NCBI GenBank assembly: GCA_003255065.1
Contig: QAOA01006756.1
Location: 338,076 to 402,075, forward strand
Reading direction: 5' to 3'
Length of the DNA: 64,000 nucleotides
Source of the DNA: Cercis canadensis
Lineage: Eukaryota; Streptophyta; Magnoliopsida; Fabales; Fabaceae
Shown: positions 23,365 through 40,283 of the stretch, piece after piece
Position numbering within the stretch: the first letter of the stretch is position 1
Layout of the letters: every line of letters begins with the position of its first letter
Position numbers and translations under genes: made by a program
The notes under the pieces: model-generated
The model's database searches: none
The model's input: the letters and a program-made list of their open reading frames with translations, nothing else
What the model was told of the DNA's origin: nothing

Positions 23365-26239
23365 ATGGCGGAGACCGAGACGTTCGCTTTCCAGGCTGAG
23401 ATCAACCAGCTTCTCAGTCTCATCATCAATACCTTCTACAGCAACAAGGAGATTTTCCTTCGTGAGCTCATCAGTAATGCCTCCGATGTATGTTCCTTCT
23501 TCTTCGTTTTCTATTATCTCGTTTAAACCGTGTTTGTTTGGCTGGTTTGGTTGATTGTACGTGGTCGGAGTCTCTGGATTTGATCTTTATTTGATCCATA
23601 TGAGTCAACAATCATATATGAACTTTTACTTCTCTTTTTAGATTTATTGTTCATTTGCTGGTTGTATAATTCTATTCATTTTCGATTTACTATGATAGTG
23701 TACAGATTAATCGCTAATGCTTTTCTCTTTGCCTTAGTTTTATTTTTCTGAGATTTACATATTGCCTCTTTTTTATGCGTGGTCTCTTAATAATAGCTTG
23801 TAAGCTAATCGATTTAAGTTTTGAAACCTGTTAAGGCGTTTTGCCCACTATTATTTCACATTAAATAGTATTTAGTAAGGCTCCAACGATGGTCTGATAT
23901 TATTTTCATGGTAGGCAATTGATACAAGGGAGCTGGGTGTAATACATGGCATGTTTAATGCTGTTGAATCCATGTGGCAGTTCCTTTGCATTAGTAGTGT
24001 GTGATTTGAGTTGGTTCGTAATTTGCCATTACGGGTTATAGTGTGTTGATTTTTTTAATGTGTACTATTTGGTTGCTCCTTTGGTCAATATATGTTTGCT
24101 TTAATGCTACTTCTTTAGTAATGGGAATCTGGTTTAAGTCTCTCTTCTGTGACATTGTAGGCTTTGGATAAAATCCGATTTGAGAGCTTGACAGATAAGA
24201 GCAAGCTTGATGCTCAGCCAGAGCTATTCATCCACATCATTCCTGACAAGACAAACAACACATTGTCTATTATTGACAGTGGTATTGGCATGACCAAGGC
24301 CGGTAAGTTAACAATTTGTTTTGGTGAAAACACGGTTTCTAACAAGTTATATTATAATTAATTGTCACTGATCAATTTTATACTTCTATTTCTTACAGAT
24401 TTGGTCAACAACCTGGGTACCATTGCCAGGTCTGGCACCAAGGAATTCATGGAAGCCCTGGCTGCTGGTGCTGATGTTAGCATGATTGGACAGTTTGGTG
24501 TGGGTTTCTATTCAGCTTATCTTGTTGCTGAGAAGGTTATTGTTACTACCAAGCACAATGATGATGAGCAGTATGTCTGGGAGTCCCAAGCTGGCGGGTC
24601 ATTCACTGTCACCAGGGATGCATCTGGGGAGAACCTTGGCAGGGGAACTAAGATTACTCTATACCTCAAGGAGGATCAACTTGAATACCTCGAGGAGCGT
24701 CGTCTGAAGGACTTGGTTAAGAAGCACTCTGAGTTCATTAGCTACCCAATTTCTCTTTGGATTGAGAAGACTACTGAGAAGGAAATTTCTGATGATGAAG
24801 ATGAGGAAGAGAAGAAGGAAGAGGAGGGTAAAGTTGAGGAGGTAGATGAAGACAAAGAGAAGGAAGAAAAGAAAAAGAAGAAGATCAAGGAGGTGTCACA
24901 TGAATGGTCATTGGTGAACAAGCAAAAGCCTATCTGGATGAGGAAGCCCGAGGAGATAACAAAGGAAGAATATGCTGCTTTCTACAAGAGTCTTACTAAT
25001 GACTGGGAAGAGCATTTGGCTGTCAAGCACTTCTCTGTTGAGGGTCAACTTGAGTTCAAGGCTATCCTCTTTGTCCCCAAAAGGGCACCTTTTGATCTCT
25101 TTGACACAAGGAAGAAGCCTAACAACATCAAGCTGTATGTTCGCCGTGTTTTCATCATGGACAACTGTGAGGAGTTGATTCCTGAATATCTTGGCTTTGT
25201 CAAGGGTATTGTGGATTCAGAGGATCTTCCACTCAACATCTCAAGAGAAATGCTGCAACAGAACAAGATCCTGAAGGTCATTCGCAAGAACTTGGTCAAG
25301 AAGTGCGTTGAGCTATTCTTTGAAATTGCTGAGAACAAGGAGGACTACAACAAGTTCTATGAGTCTTTCTCTAAGAACCTCAAACTTGGAATCCATGAGG
25401 ATTCTACAAACAAGACAAAGCTTGCTGAATTGCTCAGGTACCACTCCACCAAGAGTGGTGATGAGATGACTAGCCTAAAGGACTATGTTACCAGGATGAA
25501 GGAAGGCCAGAATGATATCTACTACATTACTGGTGAGAGCAAGAAGGCTGTTGAGAACTCTCCATTCTTGGAGAAGTTGAAGAAGAAGGGGTATGAGGTG
25601 CTTTACATGGTAGATGCTATTGATGAGTATGCTGTTGGTCAGCTTAAGGAATTTGAGGGTAAGAAGCTGGTCTCTGCTACCAAGGAAGGTCTGAAGCTTG
25701 ATGAGAGTGAGGACGAAAAGAAGAAAAATGAAGAGCTGAAGGAGAAATTTGATGGTCTCTGCAAGGTGATCAAGGATGTGTTGGGTGACAGGGTTGAGAA
25801 GGTTGTGGTCTCTGACCGTGTTGTTGACTCACCGTGCTGTCTTGTGACTGGTGAGTATGGATGGACTGCTAACATGGAAAGGATTATGAAGGCCCAGGCA
25901 TTGAGGGATAACAGCATGGCTGGTTACATGTCGAGCAAGAAGACTATGGAGATCAACCCTGAGAATCCCATCATGGAGGAACTGAGGAAGAGGGCAGATG
26001 CTGACAAGAACGACAAATCTGTCAAGGACCTTGTCCTTTTACTCTTTGAGACTGCTCTTCTCACCTCTGGATTCAGCCTTGATGAGCCCAACACCTTTGG
26101 AAACAGGATCCATAGGATGTTAAAGCTGGGATTGAGCATCGATGAGGATGCTGGTGAGGCTGATGCTGACATGCCACCATTGGAGGACGCCGATGCTGAT
26201 GCTGATGCTGAGGGCAGCAAGATGGAGGAAGTTGATTAA
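23365..26239 (+). CDS. HSP90: Cytosolic heat shock protein 90
   Basis: Three coding exons: 23365-23487, 24161-24302 and 24399-26239. They sum to 2106 nt and encode 701 aa, the normal length of plant cytosolic HSP90. The ATPase N-domain begins [20 protein letters not shown] and includes [16 protein letters not shown], the magnesium/ATP-contact segment [17 protein letters not shown] and [14 protein letters not shown] Glu/Lys-rich linker lies at residues ~213-255. The middle domain with its catalytic-loop region ([14 protein letters not shown]) and a C-terminal dimerisation domain follow. The protein ends MEEVD, the TPR co-chaperone docking motif that marks cytosolic forms. It folds client kinases, immune receptors and steroid-type receptors. 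The upstream HSE-like site suggests heat induction, and the strong housekeeping-type leader suggests constitutive expression as well. Arabidopsis HSP90.2-90.4 lie in the corresponding block. Confidence 0.97.
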
Positions 26240-27964
26240 ATCTCACAGTAATCTTTTTATAATTAGCAATTCTATATTGTTAGTGGAGGGTGTAGTGAAG
26301 GGTCCGACGGTCTTATATTTTTGCTGTGTTTTTTTCTTTTCTATTTTGGAATGTTGACAGTATTTTTATTGCAATTAGGTAAATTTGCGTGGATTTTCTT
26401 CATCTATTAGCCCTCGCCTTAAATACTTGTTTAGTCTTCTGATCTTTGTGATGCTACAGTGGATAATTTCTACTGGTGCCCAGGGTTCCGAGCAATGCAC
26501 CCTGTATCAAATTTGTCTTTATTGCTTCTTTCTGATGCCGTCCATTGTTGGTGTGAGATTTATCTGAGTCCATGGCATTCCTGCTCCCAGTAAGCACGGA
26601 TCAGATCCGTGACTTGAAAAAACGTTTGAGTGATCTGTAAATGGCTGAAAAGGAGGGGAAAATAATGGTAAAAATGGTTTAGGGTAGATGAAATTATTTG
26701 GGTTTCATGTTCTCTAGAAGAGTAAAAAGTTTTATTGTTTGAACGTTCATAAGGACATGTAAATCACGGATGTCCATGTATTTTTTTCCATCCACTGACA
26801 AACTGATTGGGGTCTGAAGATTGCGACTCAATTATAACTAATCTTGTTATTTAGCGGCTACCCAAGTTTTTGGCTAATTGAATTTTATATTGTATTTTTA
26901 AAACTTATTTACTTAAATATTTTACTTTTAAACTTATTTATACTAATACCTTATTTTTAATTATTTTAATATTATTTTTAAAAAGTGGCTGAGAAGGTGA
27001 CGCCTTATGCCGTCACTCTTAAAACTAAAAAATCAGTAGACTACACTTTCCATCAGCTAGAAGTCATTTTACTTGTTTTAATACTAATTAGTCAATACTT
27101 AAATTAATCATGAATAAGTAAGAGATTTTCAACTTCATTTGTTAATGCACATTTTAACATTTCAAATGGTTTGTTTGTCATCCTTAACCGAAGAAACAAT
27201 AGCCTTTATCTACACCCCACAATAACACATGCACTTACTCCAAATACAACCGTTTATATAAATTATTTTAGATTTTTGTATTTGAGTGGTGGAATTGGCA
27301 TTGATCAATATATAAAATCTCCAAACAGATCAAATACAAAAAAGCATATTTGCATACAATCTATTGTGAAATGTTAACTCATCTTCACCCAATGGCAATA
27401 ACTGTTAGTGTTAAATCACAACTCTCTCAACATGGACATTATCTAAAGAACTATACGGATACAAAAAATATGGAAATTGAGATTAATGTGGGGATTGGGG
27501 GGAGAGGGAAGTGATGCTGGTGATAGGTTCTTCAATCTTTGTACTTCATGCCACAAAGCGAAGAACTATGGCTGTGCTACTAACATACTTAAAACATTCA
27601 GGAGAGTTTACTGCACTTTCAGTGACACGGTTACACTCACATGCATATGAATTAGGTTAAATAATATTACGAGAACGAACAGGCTAATAGTAAACAGTTC
27701 TTTCAAAGCCACTATTTGAGGAAGGGAGACCACAATGTTATCTACAAGTCTCAAGCAATAAATCAAATGCATTTATTTTGAAAGGAAAAACAAGTACAAC
27801 CACCGAATATTTATCCACAAAACCAAATATCCTCATCTTCAAAGATATAACCAATGCATGGTAAGGAAAGCTGCTCTCTGCTATGTCCTTTTTTACATAA
27901 GAAGTGGCTCTCAAGCCTCGCGGCAAACAGACCATTGGTGAAATGATCAATAAATACTTGAGCT
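26240..27964. other. Convergent intergenic region, HSP90 3' end to CBL 3' end
   Basis: The first ~200 bases presumably hold the HSP90 3' UTR and the last ~200-300 the CBL 3' UTR. The middle is AT-rich, and I see no further gene or structured repeat. Confidence 0.5.
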
Positions 27965-30927
<2,963 letters not shown>

Positions 30928-33809
30928 GATATCTCTTGCAAATCAAAACACTCCATAACTGTTCCAAAAATAAAAGGAGTAAGAAAGCCATTTATTTCAT
31001 TCCTCACGAAGTCATAATAAGTGGCAGAGGTAAAGTGAACCTTTTAACCATTTCCAATTTCAGTTGACCAATTCTAAATGCCAAGATTGTAAAAATTGAA
31101 GCAGCACTGGGAACTAGATCTGGTTTCAGAATTGAAATAAAGAAAATCCATCACAAACTCATTATAAAAAGTACTCAAATACATATAAAGGCACTTTCTA
31201 ATATGTACAAAATGAGAAAGAACCAGTTCCATGCTTTAACCAGGAATTATAGCACACAACATGGCAAAACTGATAACAACTTACTAAAAATATATACGAG
31301 AAAAACTGGAAGACTGCAGTTAAGTTGATAAGTATAAAGGAGTACGAATTTCAAACCCATTAGATAACAGACTACACAATAATTCCATCCAGTTCTCAGT
31401 GTAGAGACGTATCAAACAGAGGAGAAAATCAATTAGCATGAGAGGTTTTAAGACTCTCTCCATGAGCCATCTCCCAAATTCTAATTGTAGCTTTTAAATA
31501 CCAAACAAGACATCCGAGACTATTTTTAATTGTAGTTGTATACCACAATTCACAAGAGTGAAGGCTTTAGGTAATACAGGCCAACACTTGTAACCACTTG
31601 CCAAAGCAGAAGCCCAATTGGATCAATCAGGAATAAAGCAACCTTTTGTGGATTAAACTAAAATCATCAATGCTCAAGGAAGACTCATGGGTACCCCATG
31701 AGAATCAATCACACTTACTAAATTTTACAAGGGAAATATGTCAGTCCAATGGCTCTCATATTCTCACAATTAATTATTTTGGAAGGTAGTAGCCACTCCA
31801 TAAATGCAGTAGTATCGGCAATCGGGAAACCTAGGCAACAAGCTAGTTAGCAGTGGAAGCACTCAGGAGAAATCCATTACTTTCAAAAGGTATGACATCT
31901 ATGATCCTACCTTTCTACTGCCATAAACTTCTTTTATGCTTTGTAATATTTACATTAAGTCTCCAATCATCAGTTGAATTCCCATTAATTTATTATGACT
32001 CTAAAAAGCAACTACACTCATGATAGAGACAGAATACAACAAAGAACCTGACGTTATTTGTCTTAAATACACTAACTCCAATGTGCTGTAGTAGTTTTCC
32101 ACACAAGACCAAGAGAAATTCAAGCACGCTAATTTCTTTTTCTCCTCTTTCTGAAGCTTCTCAATATGAAACACACCTAATAATATCACAGAAACCCAGA
32201 TACTAGTACCAAAAACAGTAGAAATTAAAGCAAGACATCTCTGCCCTGCACCCAACTACTGATCCAGAAATTCAACCGGCCATAAGTTATACCCGGATCC
32301 ATGATCCAACACCCAGCTTCACATAGAAAACACAATCGCGTTAGCGAAATCCCAGATTCAAATTTCAATAATTTCAGGCAAAATATTCAAAATTTGCAAA
32401 CTTCGAAGGCAGTTTGATTCTGAATTCAAGGAAATTCACAGATGGGTACAGATGAAAATGATCGATCCCCAATAAACCAACAGGAAGAAACAAAAAAGAA
32501 AGGAAATTAGTAGAAATCCCAAGAATTTCACGTTAAACTATTTAATATTTTACAAAATTTCTCAAAAACCAATCGAGAAAACAGTTACCTTGGGGAGAGA
32601 AAATCAGAAAAAGAGAGAGAAAACTCTGCGAATAACAGGAACAACTGCAATTCACGGTGGCTGTACTGTAACGTATTGGTGTGGGAAGGTGACGAAAGTG
32701 ATATGGGTGATGACAGATAGAGTACAACTTTAAATGGGAAGGACCCTCCGCAGAAAATAAATAAAATACTTTAGCGAATAATAATGATAAATATTCTATT
32801 AAAAATTGTAAATGTGCTGAATATTTTATTTCTTATCACAACATGCAACTCTGCAATCAAGAAAGATAGTGACTGTGGCCTGTGGGACTCTACTACTAAA
32901 AGAGATTATATCGCAAAAGGGGACTAAATGCAATACAGCACAAAAAAATCTATAATCAGATGTTTCCCTTAAAAAAATAAAAAATCTAAAAAATCAGATA
33001 ACGAGCTTATCTTATAGAAGTACTTCATTGTCTTCAATTTTTGATGAATTTAACAAAAAATGGTTTGAACGGCTAAAACATAAAAAATAAAATAAAAATA
33101 GAGGGTTCTTATGTTGAAGACATTTGAGTTTTAAGCAAACTGAAAGAAAAGTACACCTAATAAATTTTTTTATCATTAAATAAATAAATTTTAAATTTTT
33201 TTAATTAAAGATTCAAGCCTAAAAATTAGATTAATAAATTTTTTGAGAATTTTTTTAAACTAATTATGTTATATATATTTATGTAACTTTTACAAGTATA
33301 GAAATAAAAAACTGTTTGAGAAAGTATAGGCTAAATCCTACTCCCAATACTCCCATAATAAGATATATATATATAATTTTTCACTTCAACATCAAGTATG
33401 GAGCTATAAACATATTTTCCCAACTCATAAATCCAATTTATTGAGTTTATTATTGTTTAACACTGCATTATTTTTGTTCTAAGTTTTAGAGTCTCAACAT
33501 GCAACAACCAAAAACACAAAAAAAAAAAAAAAAACCGCATAATGGGTCCCAATGCATTCTCCGTCCACGCGGAATACTCTCATTGAAATCATTGTACGAA
33601 CTTGCAGACAACTAACTGCAGAGGAATCCTTAGAACCGACCTGTCCCTTTTCCGTACTTGGTTTGATTTGGTTTGAGAGCGAGGCAACGCTGGCGTCTGA
33701 GATTCAAAGTTCAAACACCCCAAACCCTAAGAGCAAAGCTCCTTCAAAGTACCAAAGCCATCGAAGGTATCTCTCAAAAGACCTGACCGGAATTGGAATC
33801 CCAAATCGA
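30928..33809. other. CBL 5' intron and divergent promoter region to the FNBP4-like gene
   Basis: 30.93-32.59 kb is the 5' UTR intron of the CBL gene. The likely non-coding exon is about 32591-32690, ending at a CAAG|GTAACTG donor on the minus strand. 32.7-33.5 kb is an AT-rich divergent promoter region shared with the plus-strand FNBP4-like gene. The 5' leader of that gene probably starts near 33.55 kb and contains AAACCCTAAG. No other gene is seen. Confidence 0.55.
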
Positions 33810-36800
33810 ATGGGGAAGAGAAAAGAGCGTCGTCTCGCTGCTTTAAGCAACGCTGGTCGCAGAGTTAAGCTCGATCTCTTCGCGGAACCCTCTGGTATTC
33901 ACTATCACTCCATATTTTACGCGCGAAACATGTATTTGCCTATGTTGCGGCTTATATTTTCATGTTTTACTTCGATTGGGTTGCTTGAATTTGAGGTTTC
34001 CTTTTTTGGGTTTGTTTCTTATGAATTCACTGGAAACGGTTAAATTCTCATGTATTTGGACCTCAGATAGAGGCTTGGAGTTGAATTTCTGGTTTTTTTG
34101 GATGCTCTCTTTGGTTTTATCGATGCTTAGTTAGCTCAAATGTGCAGTGGAGTTGATTTGGTCGTGGGTTTAACATTTGTTTGTGAGGCAGATAATAGTA
34201 TTTTTCTTTGTAACTTTCATTGAAAGTGAAAAAATGACTGAAAAAAGAAATACATTTTACATTTCATGCTTTCCCTCTAGCTACATTTAAATATGCATGA
34301 TTGACTGGTTTTGGAATTGTATTGCGTGGAGGATTCGTGTCATGCTGGGTCACGCAACACCCCATGTGCAAAATAGGAGTTTATGATTTTTGCCCTTGGA
34401 ATTTGGTGCGGTTGTTTGTGACTCTTACTGTAGCTGATAACAGTATAATGTTTTTTTTATTTTTTTCTTTCCAGGAGAGTTGGGTGGCTCCACGGCACAT
34501 GATGACGTCGGAGGGGATATCAATTCAAAACATCGTGATGGTTTACCCAATTCACCCTCTTCTTCAGGTGGGTTCTGTCAGTTTTCTTCAAAAGGACTAT
34601 ATAGAGAGGACATGAGTGCTCAACATTATTTTGGTGGAATTATGGAACTATATGTACAACAGATATTATGTTGTTTGCCCCAAGAATCTGTTCTCAGACT
34701 GTAGGGCTGCTGTGGTCTTGGGAACATTAATTTCAGATGAGGTCGGCCCTGCCACAGTGAAATTATGAATGACTCCCAATCGTTTTCCCTTCTTTTTGGC
34801 AGCATCAAAGGATTTCCGAGGTTCAGACGGTAGAAATTTTTTATCGGTTCGTATGTTTCTGGCTTTATTTGCTTTGTGACGTGCTGACCTTTTTTTAAGT
34901 CTGTAACAGGTGACTTTGATGATATAAGCTAAAATGCTTGTGAATCTACTCGCATATTTAAGTTGCTTTTTGTCTTTCTTGTCATTAGTAGCACTCTCTA
35001 TTATCTTATTCCAATCTTTCTGGGATTCTCTTCTAATATATTGGCTATTACATGGTTAATAGCCCAGTTCTTTTTTTAGTTTCTGAGATACTAGCATTTT
35101 GTCTTCAGGTCAACAACCACAGAATCCCCTGCTGTTGCTTGGGCAATATAGTGATGACGAACTGGATGAGGGATCAAGTAACGGGCTTAATGTTGCTAAA
35201 GTGCACAGCCCCGCACCTACTGAAGAGGTATTGCACTACCTACATTTCTTTCTTGAGCTAAGAGTTGGATGTTTTCTAACCAGAGATCAAAGTGGCGCTC
35301 AGATTTGTTTCTGACCTTCTTGTGGTGCTCATATTTTTGTTCATAATAATATACTGGTTAACTATCCTTTAATGGGGTGAAGGGTTCAACCATGTTGTGC
35401 CTGACTCAAGTTTTAATGTGTTTTGTCAGTTCATCTTTGTCTGTGTATGTGTATGTGATGGATTAGGCATTACAGATTGGGATAGTTGAGAGAGTGAGAT
35501 CTTGCTAACATATTTATGGAGTGAAATTGTTTTATCATCTATTTTCCTAATCTGTCTTTTCTTGAGGTCACTCCTTTTGATGTCACAATGTTATATTTTT
35601 GACTACTAGATTAGTGATTTGTGGCTTACAAGTCTCAATAATTGATAAGTCCTTCTACTGGTTAAAGCTCTCTGTATGTTCAGTTGTGCATAACTGCATA
35701 ACTTATTCCTACTAGAACATGATTACCTTATTTATTTAGTAATTGTTCAAATGCAACTCCTGTCTAGTCATTCTTACAAGTTATTTCACTGTTTGATAGA
35801 TAAGTTCCAGCCGTGTTACTTACATTTTGTGTGGTTAGAATTAGAGAAGATGTTGCCTATAAATAGAAGTATGTAGTAGTTTTTCGAACAATGGTTATTC
35901 CATGTCATTTGTGTACTGCTTATACTAAATTGCTTTATTTTCTTCAGGCTAGGGGTTCACTTGATGAAGGATCCGAAGATTTGGACATCAAAGTGTCTGA
36001 AGATCTTGTTGCTCAGAATGATGGACAACAGGGAATGATGCAAAGTTCTACTTCACCTGATGTGGAGGGCTCTGACAAAAATGAAGGGGATCTTGGTGCT
36101 GGTGATTTACATAAAGAAATGGTTTCCAAGGACCAAATAACCGTTTCCGAAACTTCTAATGATGTCATTGCTGATAATTTGGGGTGGAAGATGGTGATGC
36201 ATGAGGAGAGCAAACTCTATTATTACTGGAATACTGAAACTGGGGAAACTTCATGGGAAGTGCCGCAGGTTTTGGTTCAGGCAGCTGAATTGGCCAGTGA
36301 TCAGACAAGTCTTGCTGCTCTCAATGATAAAACACAAAGTGCTGCTGTTGGCGTAGATAATTCCAGCATGGCCTCAACTGTGATACAGGATTCTTTAGCT
36401 GCATATACAATTGATGGTTCTCTGAGTACCCCAGTGATTTCTCATGGAGAAGTTTATGGACATCAGTCCCAGATGGATGCATGGAGTGGAGAATACAGGA
36501 ACGAATTCTTGGAAGCTGGAAATCAGGGTTCTGATGTCAATGGAAATGAATTGAGAAGTAATGATGGTCTTTTGAATGCACCTTTTGGCAGAGATCTTTC
36601 ATTTATTTCCAAGCACAGTGTTGGAGAACAGCAATCAGAAATTGATTTTCCTTCTGACCTTATAAAACAAAGTGAATGTTTGTTACAGAGGCTAAAGTCA
36701 CTGGAAAAGTAAGTTTGCCTGCTTTGCTGTTCTGCTTCATTGGTTTGTGGCCTTTACTTTTTTGATTATTTTATTTGGTGGTCTCAAAGGCTTGTTTCTT

Positions 36801-39800
36801 TCTTCTTTAAATGGCTAATTAAATATGATACAGGTCAAAGGGCAGTCTGCAAAGTCAGGACTTCTTGTCAAAATCTATCTTGGAGATTGAAATCAGGCTT
36901 TCTGATTTTCGGTCTCTTGCATCTTATGGATCATCTTTGCTTCCGTTCTGGGTGCATTCTGATAGCCAGATTAAACGGATTGAAAGTGTAATTAATGATG
37001 AAACGTTGCAAACTGCTAAATTAGCAGAGAATGAGGTTGAGGATAGACATGTCCCTTTGTCTGGAGGATTGGGTGGACAAGAGAAAGGCATGGGAAATGG
37101 GCCTGAAGTAGACGGTAGTGAGGAAAAAGGGAGTCCTTTTACTTCTGAAATTTCTAGTGTCTCTCTGCTTGTTGCTTCAGCTGCAATTCTAAAGGATAGC
37201 TGCAATAAAACTCCTGCTAATGCTGAGCAGGTTCCTTCTTCTGCATCTCCCAGTAGTCATATGGAAACTGGTGGAGTTAATAAACAAGTTGATGTAACTA
37301 ATGAGGAATCAACTCATAAGCTTGGGTTTAATGTTGGAGAAGATGTTGATATGGATGTAGACATGGAAGTTGAGGAAATGAATTCTTCAGGCAATACAAC
37401 CATGGTGGATGAGTCAATTGTTGTGAAGGGTATTGTACAAACAGACCAACCAGTGCAGTTGAACCCATCTGCTGACTACCGATCTTTGTTACCAGAGGAT
37501 GAGTTTGTCGTTCCTCCTCCTCCAGATGATGAATGGATACCTCCACCACCACCTGATAATGAACAGGTGCCTCCACCACCACCACCACCTGACAATGAAC
37601 AAGTGCCCCCTCCGCCACCTCATGATCCACCTCAGCCTTTATATCCTGCTCTGCCATCTTATACAGAGACAGGGCAGTCTCTTTCTTATACTGAGTACAA
37701 TCTGTCTTATCCTGGTGCTGGCTCCGAGTATTATGGGCATAACCATACAGCTATTGAAGTCCCTAGTAGTAACATATATGGACATGCAGACGGATGTCAA
37801 ATTGCTATGCCACCTGCACAGCTCTACTATAGTGCTGTTCCTAACGCATATAGTGAAAATTCTCAAGTTATAATCAATCCTGCTGAGCCTGTAACTTATT
37901 TTGAGGTTCAAGATGGTATGTTCCCTGTACTATGAATAGTTAATACAGTGGTCTCGTGTTATCACAGTGAATCTTCTCTTAGTTATGATGCCCCCATGTT
38001 TCTGATTGTTGAATCTTTTCAGGATCTGGCTCAAGGTCCATAAGTGATGTCAATTTTAATGTGTCTGGTGGTATTGGTGGGGCTGAGAGGGTATCTGGTG
38101 ATATTCCCTCCACCTCGGCTTCCATACAAGCACCTGCAACTGTTTCAGTTGAAGAAAGTGTTTCGTTGCCATCAACTACTGTTGTAGCTTCTGCGGGCAG
38201 TGCTACCTCATCAGCAGTTGCTAAGGTGCAAACTAAAGGTATGGATTTCTGGTCATGTCTGGACGCTGGCATTACTGGATAAATTTGCTTTTAATGGCAT
38301 CCTACTTCTAATTAAACTGTTAAGGTTGAGTTCAAGAACATATGTATGATTTTGCTATGCTGTTAGGGTAATATACTTTTGAGAATTAATCATAGCAGCT
38401 ACAATTTGTCTTGTAACTTCACCCATTATAGATTTCTCAAGATCTGAATTTGTTTTGACTTTTTCCCTTTCCTTTGTGGTGCTTTTGCTGGTTGGTTTGG
38501 GATCCAATAAATCTCATATCTTGTTATGATCCTTTTTGAGAGGTATTTTTCGCCTGATTTGGCGGTGACATGGTATCATCATGGCTGTTGGTTGATACTC
38601 TCCCCTTCCCCTCCCTGGTGGTTAGTTGATACATTAGTGTAAATGGTTCCATTGTCAGAGCATGCCTTTGTACCTGAGTGGTGAGGTTCAGTCATGTATG
38701 GAATTTTTTTATTAGTCTATATGATATTCCATTCTTGCATTGTCTGTTTCTGTTGATTACAACTTGAATAGTTTCTTTCATGCATTTGTATGGTCTTTCC
38801 TACCTATTTTTTATTTATATGTTTTCTGAGTAATATTTGGAAGTACTCGATGCTCTTGTGACCGTAATAAACCTTTGGCTATCCTGGGGTTGCAAGATCT
38901 CTTACCTTCCTTACCATTTCCTCAGTTGTACGTAGCAAAAAGCGTGCAGTTGCAGTTGGATCCTCCTTGAAGTCTAATAAGAAAGTTTCTAGTATGGTGG
39001 ACAAGGTGTGTTTGTACTTTTGTATCCTCTCTCCCTCACTTGCTCCCTCCCTTTTCTTCTTCTTTCCCACTCCCCCTCCCACTACCACCAAATTTTCTCT
39101 TTTTTTGGGGAGGAGGGAAATAAGTGGATTGGGTTTTCTGTCATACCCTCAACATTTTCCTTGTCATCATGAGCTTTATTTCAATTTTTAGCCTAATTGT
39201 TCTGCATTATTATTGATTGTATTTTGTTATATCAGTGGAAGGCAGCTAAAGAGGAGTTACTTGAAGAGGAGGAAGAACCTGAAACTGCTTATGAGATCTT
39301 AGAAAGAAAGCGCCAAAGGGAAATAGAGGTTTGCATGGGGAACTTCTCTTTACATAGCACTACAGTCATCCTATTTCTGGTTTTCTCATGTCCGTTGATT
39401 TTAGGAGTGGCGTGCAAAGCAAATTGCTAGTGGAGAGGCCAAAGATAATGCTAATTTTCAACCTCTGGGTGGTGATTGGTATGGGGTCCAGAAGCCTTCA
39501 GTTACACATGCACTGGTTTTCTTTTCCCTGCAGAACACACACTCCACATTTTTTTTAAATTTCCATCTGAATGACGCTATTCTTTTATGCAGGCGTGAGC
39601 GGGTCAAGCGCAAGAGGGCACGAGCCGCAAGTGAATCTGTTGACACACCACAAGATGCAATTGAGGAAAACCAGCAGCATGATATGACTGAACTCTCTAA
39701 GGGCCTCCCTTCTGGCTGGCAGGTGTGTATCTGTCCTATGTGCTATTTGATTAATTGGGAAATTTTTGTTGTCTGTGGACTGTTATAATGTCTGTAGTTG

Positions 39801-40283
39801 TCTGCATGGTTTTGGAGGTGAAATCTGGTTTGAGAATACTGGATTGAAAGCATTTCTGTACATATTCACCTTTCTTCTGTGTAGGGCTAACTTGGGTTTG
39901 CTTCTTTTCTTTTCCTTATTTTTTTAGAAGTTCCTTTTTCTTGACACTTGTGTACCGAGGTTCTCTTTATTGAATTCGTACTAACAAAATAGTGTTATCT
40001 GCAACTGGTGGGCACTGAAGTAACAGCAGTTCTGAAATTATTGATATATACTTATGGGTATTCTTTAAATTATGATATGATATTGGCGTATGACTTGCAT
40101 ACATGCAAATGCCAAGACTTGAAGGGGGGAAATTATTTGATGACATTGACGTAGGAGGGGGATTTCTTGATCTTATCTGATGTTTACTTGCTTTTTCAGG
40201 TTTATTGGGATGAGTCCACGAAGCAGGTTTATTATGGGAATGTCATCACCTCGGAGACTACTTGGACCAGACCAACAAAATGA
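33810..40283 (+). CDS. Formin-binding protein 4-like protein with two WW domains
   Basis: Eleven coding exons: 33810-33894, 34475-34567, 35109-35227, 35948-36708, 36834-37915, 38023-38238, 38926-39005, 39236-39328, 39405-39478, 39593-39722 and 40200-40283. They sum to 2817 nt (938 aa) with intact phase. The N-terminus MGKRKERRLAALSNAGRRVK is followed by NPLLLLGQYSDDELDE, a signature of FNBP4-like proteins. The first WW domain is at residues ~180-210 (GWKMV...YYYWNTETGETSWEVP). An acidic middle and a proline-run segment with repeats of PPPPPDNEQV follow. A basic coiled stretch (YEILERKRQREIEEWRAKQ) comes before the second WW domain, which forms the very C-terminus (GWQVYWDESTKQVYYGN...TTWTRP). 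WW domains bind proline-rich ligands. FNBP4 relatives associate with splicing factors, so an RNA-processing role is an inference. A 27-nt in-frame microexon at 34803-34829 may also be used. Confidence 0.88.
34803..34829 (+). other. Possible 27-nt cassette microexon of the FNBP4-like gene
   Basis: Between exons 2 and 3 a 27-base stretch is bracketed by a GCAG acceptor and a GTAGAA donor. Included, it keeps frame and adds ASKDFRGSD after the Ser run. Omitted, the frame is also kept. Transcript reads would decide. Confidence 0.35.

Noticed and set aside
24770-24895. Glu/Lys-rich repeat in HSP90 considered as a separate low-complexity insertion
   Set aside because: It is the normal charged linker between the N and middle domains of cytosolic HSP90.
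24486-26357. Several open frames on both strands overlapping HSP90
   Set aside because: They are shadows of the highly biased HSP90 coding sequence, with no domain of their own.
37328-37911. Alternate-frame His/Leu-rich (+) and Val/His-rich (-) frames in the FNBP4-like exon
   Set aside because: They are produced by the proline-codon repeats of the real frame; they have no splice or codon support.
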